Source: Aegilops tauschii subsp. strangulata
Taxonomy: Eukaryota > Streptophyta > Magnoliopsida > Poales > Poaceae
NCBI RefSeq assembly: GCF_002575655.3
Contig: NC_053037.3
Location: 249,831,135-249,895,134, forward strand
DNA: 64,000 nt
Direction of reading: 5' to 3'
Under the pieces are notes generated by a model. It ran no database searches. It had not been told where the DNA came from and saw nothing but the letters and a program-made list of their open reading frames with translations. Position numbers and translations under genes: made by a program. Below, piece after piece: positions 54,608 through 64,000 of the stretch (its first letter is position 1; every line of letters begins with the position of its first letter).

Positions 54608-55751
54608 TTGCTCGGTGAGATTTTACAGTTTTTCGTAGTTTAGATCGAGTTTGTTCTTCATACCTATAGTCCACGAAAAAGCCAAAAAAAAAATTAGGGT
54701 TAGTTCATCCTATCCGAACCAATCTGAGCCTTTGCATAATCTTTTCTATGTTTGCTTTGTTGAATTTGCGGTTGCATCGTCGTGTCAAGTTGCTGGTCTT
54801 AGCGTCTAGTCCTTTAGAGTTTCGAGTTCTGTTCACAGGTTGTCACGTCGCCGCTGCCATATATCACCACCGCATCATCATCATCGCTGCTGCCATATAC
54901 CACCACCGCACCAACTTCATCGCCGCTGCCATATACCACCACCACATATTCACCGCCAATCCGAGTCCATATACGCCACCACATACCCGCCGCCATCACG
55001 CCAATCCGAGTACACCTGCAACATATATCCGCCACCAGTCCGAGTTCCACCAGATTCATCTCCGCCACCAGTCCGAGTTCCACCAGATTCATCTCCGCCA
55101 CCAGTCCTAGTCCAAGTCCAGTATTTTGTTACTCTGTTTTGGATTTCCAGATCACGCCATACTCCGAGTCGTGACAGAGAAGGACTCCCAAACTTTGGTG
55201 TTACCCGCAGTAGAAAAATAGTTCCAGTTTCAAAAAAAAACTAAGTCTGGAAAATTCTGGCTAGGCAGTTTTTAGACCATTTGTAGATTTTTTGAAAAAA
55301 ATTTGTTGCGGAGCAAAAAAAAAGAGAAAAAAAAAGTGAAAAAAAAATTCAGAGTGTGCTCCTCCCTTGTTTACGTGCAGCGCCGTGATTTTGTTAGTGT
55401 TCTAGGCTCGCGTCTCTAGCACGGTCTAGCCTAGGACCAGCACAGTACCGTCGTTGAGCGTTTATTCAACTTTGCATATCTGAATTGATTATTGCTGACC
55501 CTTTTTGCTACCATATTATAAGCCTTCCCAGCTCCACATACATCTACGTCGTGCGTTTGACTCTCCCTGGTAATCGCTCTATCCAAGCTTTGAGAGTTTT
55601 GACTACAACGGTTGCCGATCACCACCTGCTGCTGGGTAAGAACTGGTAAGAATTTGAGATTCGCTTGAAGGATTTGTGACACACCACCATCACCACCACT
55701 TTCTACTAGTCTGTAGGATCGTATTCTTTTGTGTTTCTATTGCTGCTAACC
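54608..55751 (+). other. Leader of CRM copy B with microsatellite-like repeats
   Basis: Between primer site and gag. 54855-54950 has CCACCGC/CATATACCACCACC units. A 33-bp unit (CCGCCACCAGTCCGAGTTCC + ACCAGATTCATCT) occurs about two and a half times at 55031-55112. A-rich runs at 55295-55345 precede GTGCTCCTCCC. The leader lacks the GGCGAGTGTCTCAAAAC pair found in copies A and C. Confidence 0.6.
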
Positions 55752-57740
55752 ATGGCAGGATCACAAGCCGATGAGACTGATTGGGAGAACATGACGAACA
55801 AGGGGTTGCATGATAAATTTCAGCAAATAATGAGTGGCCAGGTGGGAGATGTGCTAAACAGATTTGAAGAGGCTATGGAGAAGATAGATGCCGTGGAGAA
55901 GTCGTTTGAGACAAAGCTGGATAACAGGTTTAACGAATTGCTCAAGCGTCTTCCCCAACCACCACTGGCTGCACCTGTCGCACCTCTACAACAACAACAA
56001 CCACATCTCCAATGCCGCCTTCCAAATCAAGTGGGACGAGCACAGCGCGTTCCAATTGAGACTGGTCAAAATTCGGGTGCCGCTGCACCTACTGTTGATG
56101 CTTCTTTGGCTCCTGCTACTGCGGCGGCTGAGGAGGATGACGATTATGCGGGCGATTATGAGGATGAGGTTGATCAAAATCAGAACTACGTGCAGCCACC
56201 AGCACCACCTCCAGCAGGTCGACCTCAGGTATATATTCGCAAAGGGAGGCCTGCACCACCACCTCAGGTACGAGATCATGACCGTGTTCCTAATCTGAAA
56301 TTGAATATTCCACCGTTTGAGGGTAGATACATTCCTGATGTATATCTTACTTGGGAGTTAGAAACTGAACAACGTTTTACATGTTTACAATATCCCGAGG
56401 AGAGACGGGTTGCTGCTGCTGTTTGTGCTTTCACTAGTTTTGCATGTGTATGGTGGTCTGAACATTGTAGATTATATCCTATTCCAGCTACTTGGGCTGC
56501 TTTGAAAACTGCTATGCGTACTCGTTGGGTTCCACCATATTATCAACGTGAATTGCTTCCAAAACTGCAGCGTTTACGACAAGGGAAAATTTCTGTAGAA
56601 GAATATTATCAGGAATTACAAACTGGCATGATTAGATGTGGTATTGTTGAGGAGAATGAAGCTATGCTTGCACGTTTTATGGGTGGTTTAAATAGGGAGA
56701 TTCAGACCATTCTAGAGTATAAGGAGTATACTAATATCACTCGTTTATTCCATCTTGCTTGTAAAGCTGAACGTGAAGTGCGGGATCGACAAGCATTGGC
56801 GCGAACTAACTTTTCTGCAGGTCGACCTTCACCATGGACACCGCGTGCATCTTCTACTTCCACTGCACCAGCACCTCCATCAGGTTCCACCTCCAGCCGT
56901 GATACAAGAAAGCAGGCACAACCACCACTATCTGCCAAGAGCGCACCTGCCGGGCCTGCACAGAGCTCTTCTTCTTCCATGGCATCAACAGGGCACACAA
57001 GTGATATTATTTGTCGTCGTGGTAAGGGAAGAGGACATTATGCGCGAGAATGCAAATCTCAGCGTGTAATGATTGGTACTGAGGATGGTGGGTATGAGTC
57101 CGCTAGTGACTATGATGAGGAGACTTTGGCTCTTATTACACATGAAGAACATGGTGGAGATGATTCTGAAAATGAGACGCAATACATGGCTCCTGAAGAC
57201 GCTGACAGGTATGAATGTTTAGTTGCTCAACGTGTTTTGAGTGTGCAGGTCACACAAACAGAGCAAAATCAGAGGCATAATTTGTTCCATACAAAGGGAG
57301 TTGTGAAGGAACGTTCTGTTCGCGTCATCATAGATGGAGGGAGCTGTAACAACTTGGCTAGCATGGAGATGGTGGAGAAACTATCTCTCACCACAAGACC
57401 ACATCCACATCCTTACTACATCCAATGGTTCAACAACAGCGGCAAGGTTAAGGTAACACGTACTGTTCGTGTGCATTTTAGTATCTCTACATATGCTGCT
57501 TATGTTGATTGTGATGTGTTACCCATGCAAGCATGTTCCTTATTACTTGGTAGACCATGGCAATTTGATAAAAATTCTGTACACCATGGTAGAAACAATC
57601 AGTATACTCTTGTTCATAAGGATAAAAATATTACTTTGCTTCCTATGACTCCTGATTCCATTTTGAAAGATGAAATTAATAGAGCTAATAAAGCAAAACA
57701 GGAGAAAAATAAGAGTGAAAATCAGATTGTGGCAAAATAA
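55752..57740 (+). CDS. gag: CRM gag plus protease (copy B)
   Basis: From ATG 55752 (MAGSQADETDWENM) to TAA at 57738-57740, 662 residues. It holds an N-terminal helix, an acidic/proline-rich linker, a Retrotrans_gag domain (KLNIPPFEGRYIPDVYLTWE ... RTRWVPPYYQREL ... RFMGGLNREI), a knuckle region (57012-57053), and the protease motif IIDGGSCNNLAS. The knuckle reads CRRGKGRGHYAREC: the second cysteine of CX2CX4HX4C is glycine, while copy C keeps it (CRRCKGRGHFAREC), so RNA binding is probably impaired. The closing TAA arose by two substitutions; copy C reads through this point. In-frame sequence upstream of 55752 is not needed, since the ATG is shared by all copies. Confidence 0.85.
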   Translation: MAGSQADETDWENMTNKGLHDKFQQIMSGQVGDVLNRFEEAMEKIDAVEKSFETKLDNRFNELLKRLPQPPLAAPVAPLQQQQPHLQCRLPNQVGRAQRVPIETGQNSGAAAPTVDASLAPATAAAEEDDDYAGDYEDEVDQNQNYVQPPAPPPAGRPQVYIRKGRPAPPPQVRDHDRVPNLKLNIPPFEGRYIPDVYLTWELETEQRFTCLQYPEERRVAAAVCAFTSFACVWWSEHCRLYPIPATWAALKTAMRTRWVPPYYQRELLPKLQRLRQGKISVEEYYQELQTGMIRCGIVEENEAMLARFMGGLNREIQTILEYKEYTNITRLFHLACKAEREVRDRQALARTNFSAGRPSPWTPRASSTSTAPAPPSGSTSSRDTRKQAQPPLSAKSAPAGPAQSSSSSMASTGHTSDIICRRGKGRGHYARECKSQRVMIGTEDGGYESASDYDEETLALITHEEHGGDDSENETQYMAPEDADRYECLVAQRVLSVQVTQTEQNQRHNLFHTKGVVKERSVRVIIDGGSCNNLASMEMVEKLSLTTRPHPHPYYIQWFNNSGKVKVTRTVRVHFSISTYAAYVDCDVLPMQACSLLLGRPWQFDKNSVHHGRNNQYTLVHKDKNITLLPMTPDSILKDEINRANKAKQEKNKSENQIVAK

Positions 57741-58898
57741 TTTGAGCAACAAATGAAACCTAATAATAAACCATCTAGTGTTGTTTCTGAAATTAAATTG
57801 AAAAGTGCATGTTTACTTGCCACAAAATCTGATATTGATGAGCTAGATTTCAACAAACTGTTTGCTATGCTTTTGTGTGCAAAGAGGCATTATTTTCATT
57901 CGAGGACGTGCCTTCCTCTTTGCCCCCTGCTGTCACTAACATTTTGCAGGAGTTCGCTGACGTCTTTCCACAAGACATGCCACCGGGATTACCACCTATT
58001 CGAGGGATTGAGCATCAAATTGACTTAATTCCCGGTGCATCGCTACCCAACCGTGCACCATACCGTACCAATCCAGAGGAGACGAAGGAGATTATGCGTC
58101 AAGTACAGGAGCTGCTCGACAAAGGTTATATACGCGAATCTCTTAGTCCTTGTGCTTTTCCTATTATACTTGTGCCTAAAAAGGATGGTACATCGCGTAT
58201 GTGTGTTGATTGTAGAGGCATTAATAACATTACTATTCGTTATCGTCATCCTATTCCTAGGCTAGATGATATGCTTGATGAATTGAGTGGCTCTACAATA
58301 TTTTCCAAAGTTGATTTGCGTAGTGGATACCATCAAATTCGTATGAAACTGGGAGATGAATGGAAAACAGCATTTAAAACTAAGTTTGGTTTATATGAGT
58401 GGTTAGTCATGCCTTTTGGGTTAACTAATGCACCTAGTACTTTCATGAGACTAATGAACGAAGTTTTACGTGCTTTTATTGGACGATTTGTGGTAGTCTA
58501 TTTTGATGATATACTGATTTATAGCAAATCTTTGGAAGAACATTTGGAACATTTACGTGCTGTTTTTATTGCTCTACGTGATGCACGTTTGTTTGGTAAC
58601 CTTGGGAAGTGCACCTTTTGCACCGCCCGAGTATCTTTTCTTGGCTATGTTGTTACTCCACCGGGAATTGAAGTTGATAAAGCCAAGATTGAAGCTATTG
58701 AGAGTTGGCTGCAGCCCAAAACGGTCACACAAGTGAGGAGTTTCCTTGGCCTCGCTGGTTTCTATAGGCGTTTTGTGAGAGATTTCAGCACCATTGCTGC
58801 ACCTCTCAACGAGCTTACAAAGAAGGATGTGCCTTTTGTTTGGGGTACCGCACAGGAAGAAGCCTTCACGGTATTGAAAGATACGTTGCCACATGCTC
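57741..58898 (+). pseudogene. pol: CRM pol, RT part (copy B), frameshifted and interrupted
   Basis: After the stop, pol continues in frame until a missing base near 57857 (compare AAACTG with AAATCTG in copy C). The main RT frame then runs from about 57875 (CKEALFSFEDVPSSLP), with PNRAPYRTNPEETKEI, LVPKKDGTSRMCVDCRGINN, FSKVDLRSGYHQIRMKLGDE, MPFGLTNAPSTFM, YFDDILIYS and FLGLAGFYRRFVRDF. It reaches the RNase H border (EEAFTVLKDTLPHA) at 58898, where copy C is inserted. The RT sequence itself is intact. The missing RNase H and integrase are expected on the far side of copy C. Confidence 0.85.
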
Positions 58899-59815
58899 TG
58901 ATGAGGACATCAATACCATTGTTACACCCACAGGCCCTGCTGCTATACATACTGGACCAATTACTAGAGCTCGCGCACGCCAATTAAATTACCAGGTACT
59001 TTCGTTTCTTGGTAATGATTCTAATGTTCATGAGAATATGATGCTGCCTAAATTGGATACATTTGTTTTGCTTACAAATGAAGGGCCTAGCTTGGAGAAG
59101 GATGAACATTGGAGCAAGAACAAGCATGGAGATGATGGCATGCGCATGGGGAACAAGAACGGAGTTACAAGTGATGATTTCAGGACGTTGAAGCCACCAT
59201 AATGCGTGCATGAAGCCTTGGACGAAATATACAAGATGCTACTTCATAACTTTCGTCCAGAGGCTATTCTAGGTGCTGCGTCACCTTATTATTGGGCCAG
59301 GCCCATGTAATTTCGAAATACATAAGTATAGGCTGTTTTTAGAGTCCGTATGTGTGGGGAAACAAGAGATAGGGTTGGTTTCGGACCCCTTCCTCAAGGG
59401 CCAGGAAATTCCCCCCTCTTCCTCCATATATATAGCCCTTAGGGCGTCCTTTAGAATTTGGGTTTTGTTTAGATTAAAAGTTCGCCATAGCTGCAACTTC
59501 GCGTACTTCGTTTGTGTTCAGCGACCAGACAAAGGCGTCACAGAACTCCACCTTGATCAATAAAGCTTTCATCTTATATTCGCAATATCCAGATTGCAAT
59601 CTCAGTTTCTTGCTTGTTCTTCGTTTGCTCGCAGGAAACAGACCCTCGTGGTCAAGTTGATCGTGCTCCGGCGTGGTCGATAACCTCTCGGAGTTGGTTT
59701 AGCGATTGCTAAGGCGCGACGTCCTCGCACGTTCGTAGTCGGATCGTCAAAGTCGACTTCCACCAAAGCGATATCCATCATCTCATCGAAAGATGGGACA
59801 CCTTTGCCTCTATCA
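58899..59815 (+). repeat. 5' LTR of CRM copy C (917 bp)
   Basis: Same ends as copy B. TATATATA at 59427-59434 and AATAAA at 59559-59564. It includes the LTR-encoded polyprotein tail (58899-59202). It differs from LTR B at many scattered positions, so B and C come from different source copies or lineages. Confidence 0.88.
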
Positions 59816-59817
59816 AG

Positions 59818-61036
59818 TGGTATCAGATTTCCAGGTTGCTCGGTGAGATTTTACAGTTTTTCGTAGTTTAGATCGAGTCTGTTCTTCATACCTACAGTCC
59901 ACGAAAAAGCCACAAAAAAATTAGGGTTAGTTCATCATATTCGAACCAATTTGAGCCTTTGCATAATCTTTTTAGGGTTTTTGCTTTGTTGAATTTGCGG
60001 TTGCATCGTCGTGTCAAGTTGCTGGTCTTAGAGTCTAGTCTTTTAGAGTTTCGAGTTCTGGTCATAAGTTGTCACGCCGCCGCCGCACCATCATCATCGC
60101 CTTGCCATCTACCACCATTGCTTATCCGCCACCGCTCTGAATCCGTATCTATATACCACCACCAATCCGTATCCATATACCACCGATCCGTACCATATAC
60201 CACCACCGCTGCCATAGCCTACCGCCATATATCCACCACCAATCCGAGTTCTTTTCATATTCGGTTGGTTTTAGAGATCCATATATTTTCCGTTTCGTGT
60301 TTCCTTGCCTGAGTAGGTCTCAGAAAAAAAAAGAGTCTGGAGACCCCCGGGCAGTTTTTAGGCCAAAATTTCGGCAACCAAAAATATTTTTCCCTACCCT
60401 ATTTTTAGGCCCCGGGTAGTGTTTTGAGACACTCGCCATCATAGTGATTTTTTGTCGCACTTTTTCGTCGTCGCTGCCCTGATTTCCGAAAAAAAATAGT
60501 CAAAAAATTTTGTGCCCATCCTGTCAGTTTGACCTGGGAAGAGTTTTGAGACACTCGCCATTATAGTGATTTTTCGCAAAAAAAAAGAGGAGCGCAAAAA
60601 AAAAGAGCGCAAAAAAAAGAGCGAATTTTTTTTTCCAGAGTGTGCTTTTCCCTTGTTTACGTGCAGCGCCGTGATTTTGTTAGTGTTCTAGGCTCGCGTC
60701 TCTAGCACGGTCTAGCCTAGGACCAGCACAGTACCGTCGTTGAGCGTTTATTCAACTTTGCATCTCTGAATTGATTATTGCTTACCATTTTGCTACCATA
60801 TTATAAGCCTTCCCAGCTCCACATAAGTCTACATCGTGCGTTTGACTCTCCCTGGTAATCGCTATATCCAAGCTTTGAGAGTTTTTGACTACAACGGTTG
60901 CCGATCACCACCTGCTGCTGGGTAAGAACTGGTAAGAATTTGAGATTCGCTTGAAGGTTTTGTGACACACCACCATCACCACCACTTCTAGTAGTCTGCA
61001 GGATCATATTCTTTTGTGTTTCTATTGCTGCTAACC
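59818..61036 (+). other. Primer site and leader of CRM copy C
   Basis: TGGTATCAGATTTCCAGG (59818-59835), then a leader like that of copy A: CCATATACCACC units near 60150-60240, the GGCGAGTGTCTCAAAAC motif twice in inverted sense (near 60420 and 60545), and GAGCGCAAAAAA runs at 60590-60630. Non-coding. Confidence 0.65.
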
Positions 61037-64000
61037 ATGGCAGGTTCACAAGCCGATGAGACTGATTGGGAGAACATGACGAACAAGGAGTTGCATGATA
61101 AATTTCAGCAAATGATGAGTGGCCAGGTGGGAGATGTGCTAAACAGATTTTAAGAGGCTATGGAGAAGATAGATGCCGTGGAGAAGTCGTTCGAGACAAA
61201 GCTGGATAACAAGTTTACTGAATTACTCAAGCGTCTTCCCCAACCACCACCGGCTGCACATGTCGCACCTCTACAACAACAACAACCACATCTCCAACGC
61301 CGCCTTCCAAATCAAGTGGGACGGGCACAGCGCGTTCCAATTGAGACTGGTCAAAACTCGGGTGCTGCTGCACCTACTGTTGATGCTTCTTTGGCTCCTG
61401 CTCCTGCGGCGGCTGAGGAGGATGACGATTATGCGAGCGATTATGAGGATGAGGTTGATCAAAATCAGAACTACGTGCAGCCACCAGCACCACCACTAGC
61501 AGGTCGACCTCAGGTATATATTCGCAACGGTAGGCCGGCACCACCACCTCAGGTACGAGATCATGACCATCTCCCTAAACTGAAATTGAATATTCCACCA
61601 TTTGAGGGTAGATATGTTCCTGATATATATCTTACTTGGGATTTAGAAACTGAACAACGATTTACATGTTTACAATATCCTGAGGACAAACGTGTTCCTG
61701 CTTGTGTTTGTGCTTTCACTAGCTTTGCATGTGTTTGGTGGTCTGAACATTGTAGATTATATCCTGTTCCAGCTACTTGGGCTGCTTTGAAAACTGCTAT
61801 GCGTACTCGTTGGGTTCCACCATATTATCAACGTGAATTACTTCAAAAATTGCAGCGTTTAAGACAAGGGAAAAATTCTGTAGAAGAATATTATCAGGAA
61901 TTACAAACTGGCATGATTAGATGTGGTATTGTTGAGGAGAATGAAGCTATGCTTGCACGTTTTATGGGTGGATTAAATAAAGAGATTCAGACCATTCTAG
62001 AGTATAAGGATTATAATAATATCACTCGTTTATTCCATCTTGCTTGTAAAGCTGAACGTGAAGTGCAGGATCGACAGCCATTGGCGCGAACTAACTTTTC
62101 TGCAGGTCGACCTTCATTATGGACACCGCGTGCATCTTCTACTTCCACTTCACCATCACCTCCATCAGGTGCCACCTCCAGCCGTGATACAAGAAAGCAT
62201 GCACAACCACCACTCTCTGCCAAGAGCACACCTGCCGGGCCTGCGCAGAGCTCTTCTTCTTCCATGGCATCGACAGGGCACACAAGTGATATTATTTGTC
62301 GTCGTTGTAAGGGAAGAGGACATTTTGCGAGAGAATGCAAATCTCAGCGTGTAATGATTGCTACTGAGGATGGTGGGTATGAGTCCGCTAGTGACTATGA
62401 TGAGGAGACTTTGGCTCTTATTACCCGTGAAGAACATGGTGGAGATGATTCTGAAAATGAGACGCAATACATGGCTCCTGAAGACGCTGACATGTATGAA
62501 TGTTTAGTTGCTCAACGTGTTTTGAGTGTGCAGGTCACACAAGCAGAGCAAAATCAGAGGCATGATTTGTTCCATACAAAGGGAGTTGCGAAGGAACGTT
62601 CTGTTCGCGTCATCATAGATGGAGGGAGCTGTAACAACTTGGCTAGCATGGAGATGGTGGAGAAGCTATCTCTCACCACAAGACCACATCCACATCCTTA
62701 CTACATCCAATGGTTCAACAACAGCGGCAAGGTTAAGGTAACACGTACTGTTCGTGTGCATTTTAGTATCTCTACATATGCTGATTATGTTGATTGTGAT
62801 GTGGTACCCATGCAAGCATGTTCCTTATTACTAGGTAGACCATGGCAATTTGATAAAAATTCTGTACACCATGGTAGAAACAATCAATATACTCTTGTTC
62901 ATAAGGATAAAAATATTACTTTGCTTCCTATGACTCCTGATTCCATTTTGAAAGATGACATTAATAGAGCTAATAAAGCAAAACAGGAGAAAAATAAGAG
63001 TGACAATCAGATTGTGGCAAATGAATTTGAGCAACAAATGAAACCTAATAATAAACCATCTAGTGTTGTTTCTGAAATTAAATTGAAAAGTGCATGTTTA
63101 CTTGCCACAAAATCTGATATTGATGAGCTAGATTTCAGCAAATCTGTTTGCTATGCTTTTGTGTGCAAAGAGGCATTATTTTCATTCGAGGACGTGCCTT
63201 CCTCTTTGCCCCCTGCTGTCACTAACATTTTGCAGGAGTTCGCTGACGTCTTTCCACAAGACGTGCCACCGGGATTACCACCTATTCGAGGGATTGAGCA
63301 TCAAATTGACTTAATTCCCGGTGCATCGCTACCCAACCGTGCACCATACCGTACCAATCCAGAGGAGACGAAGGAGATTATGCGTCAAGTACAGGAGCTG
63401 CTCGACAAAGGTTATATACGCGAATCTCTTAGTCCTTGTGCTGTTCCTATTATACTAGTGCCTAAAAAGGATGGTACGTCGCGTATGTGTGTTGATTGTA
63501 GGGGCATTAATAATATTACTATTCGTTATCATCATCCTATTCCTAGGCTAGATGATATGCTTGATGAATTGAGTGGCTCTACAATATTCTCCAAAGTTGA
63601 TTTGCGTAGTGGATACCATCAAATTCGTATGAAATTGGGAGATGAATGGAAAACTGCATTTAAAACTAAGTTTGGTTTATATGAGTGGTTAGTCATGCCT
63701 TTTGGGTTAACTAATGCACCTAGTACTTTCATGAGACTAATGAACGATGTTTTACGTGCTTTCATTGGACGATTTGTGGTAGTCTATTTTGATGATATAC
63801 TGATTTATAGCAAATCTTTGGAAGAACATTTGGAACATTTACGTGCTGTTTTTATTGCTCTACGTGATGCACGTTTGTTTGGTAACCTTGGGAAGTGCAC
63901 CTTTTGCACCGACCGAGTATCTTTTCTTGGCTATGTTGTTACTCCACAGGGAATTGAAGTTGATAAAGCCAAGATTGAAGCTATTGAGAGTTGGCCGCAG
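61037..64000 (+). CDS. gag-pol: CRM gag-pol (copy C), one stop codon, open to window end
   Basis: ATG 61037 begins MAGSQADETDWENMTNKEL. At codon 39 a TAA (61151-61153) replaces the glutamate codon seen in copy B, and an in-frame ATG follows at 61160. From there the frame appears open to 64000: gag domain, intact knuckle CRRCKGRGHFAREC (62297-62338), protease IIDGGSCNNLAS (aspartate at 62618), and RT with VPKKDGTSRMCVDCRGIN and YFDDILIYS (near 63785). The reading phase at the zinc knuckle, protease and RT boxes all agrees with that of the ATG. It lacks both breaks of copy B. Gag and pol form one frame, as is usual for CRM elements. RNase H and integrase are off the edge. Confidence 0.85.

Larger units (their letters stand above)
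53671..58898 (+). mobile_element. CRM-clade gypsy retrotransposon (copy B), interrupted by copy C
   Basis: 5' LTR 53671-54587, primer site, leader, gag-protease, RT up to 58898. At that point the LTR of copy C begins exactly at its terminal TGATGAGG. The rest of pol and the 3' LTR of B should lie beyond the right edge of the window. RT shows MPFGLTNAPSTFM and VVYFDDILIYS, and the protease site is IIDGGSCNNLAS, both typical of CRM-clade elements. Gag and pol each have a break. Confidence 0.85.
58899..64000 (+). mobile_element. CRM-clade gypsy retrotransposon (copy C), inserted in copy B
   Basis: Full 5' LTR (58899-59815), primer site, leader, gag, protease and most of RT, then the window ends. 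It starts exactly at the LTR terminus within pol of copy B, so it is a nested self-insertion, not a rearrangement. TGCTC (58894-58898) is the predicted target duplication. The gag-pol frame has only one stop in the window, so this is the best-preserved CRM copy here. Confidence 0.85.

Noticed and set aside
58800..59900. LTR-internal-LTR-internal layout of copies B and C read as a tandem array made by LTR recombination.
   Set aside because: A tandem made by LTR exchange would keep the whole internal region of B before the shared LTR. Here pol stops mid-gene exactly at the LTR terminal base, which fits insertion of C into B.

Overview
The window reads as repeat-dense chromosomal DNA from a grass of the wheat tribe (Triticeae: wheat, Aegilops, barley or rye). 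The evidence is nested LTR retrotransposons of Athila-clade Ty3/gypsy, CRM-clade gypsy and Angela/BARE-like Ty1/copia type, a CACTA DNA transposon, Stowaway-, Harbinger- and hAT-type MITEs, and a few intron-containing plant genes between them. Clade and family names rest on remembered motifs and terminal sequences; no database search was run.

Layout. 1-4123 (-): 5' half of an Athila-clade element whose LTR cuts through an F-box/LRR gene (4124-4757, -). 4758-8859: low-copy DNA with a spliced copia gag fragment (5991-6962, -), related gene-remnant sequence and two MITE copies. 8860-12708 (-): an internally deleted CRM element with both LTRs and a CATGC target duplication. 12709-20723: the most gene-like part, with a two-exon DUF295/KIB-type gene (15288-16700, -), decayed gene pieces on both sides, a small zinc-ribbon-like ORF (18263-18637, +) and two Stowaway MITEs. 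20724-34508: another MITE, then a multi-exon CACTA-borne TNPA-like gene that is split by a copia element truncated at both ends (about 22230-28217) and that closes with the CACTA terminus at 34508. 34509-35615 (-): a scrambled copia pol fragment. 35616-43762 (+): a 5'-truncated Athila-clade element with decayed pol, an extra coiled-coil ORF and a 3' LTR. 43763-46020: a patchwork of LTR pieces containing a small Mutator-like element with a 9-bp target duplication. 46021-53670 (+): an element with 2.6-kb LTRs, gag with two zinc knuckles and no pol in view. 53671-64000 (+): two CRM elements of one family, the second inserted in the pol gene of the first.

How it fits together. The right half is a nest: CRM copy C inside CRM copy B inside the gag-only element, which itself lies in an Angela-like LTR fragment. 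The few host genes belong to rapidly turning-over plant families (F-box/LRR, DUF295), and most are damaged. The DUF295 gene is the only host gene with an intact frame. The CRM elements open at TGATGAGGACATC and encode the last part of their polyprotein inside the LTR. Since this clade concentrates at grass centromeres, the window may be centromere-proximal, but that is inference. The least ordinary structure is the CACTA-borne gene, with repeated exons that each end in a similar acidic motif next to the splice donor. Nothing here is convincingly a wholly new system.
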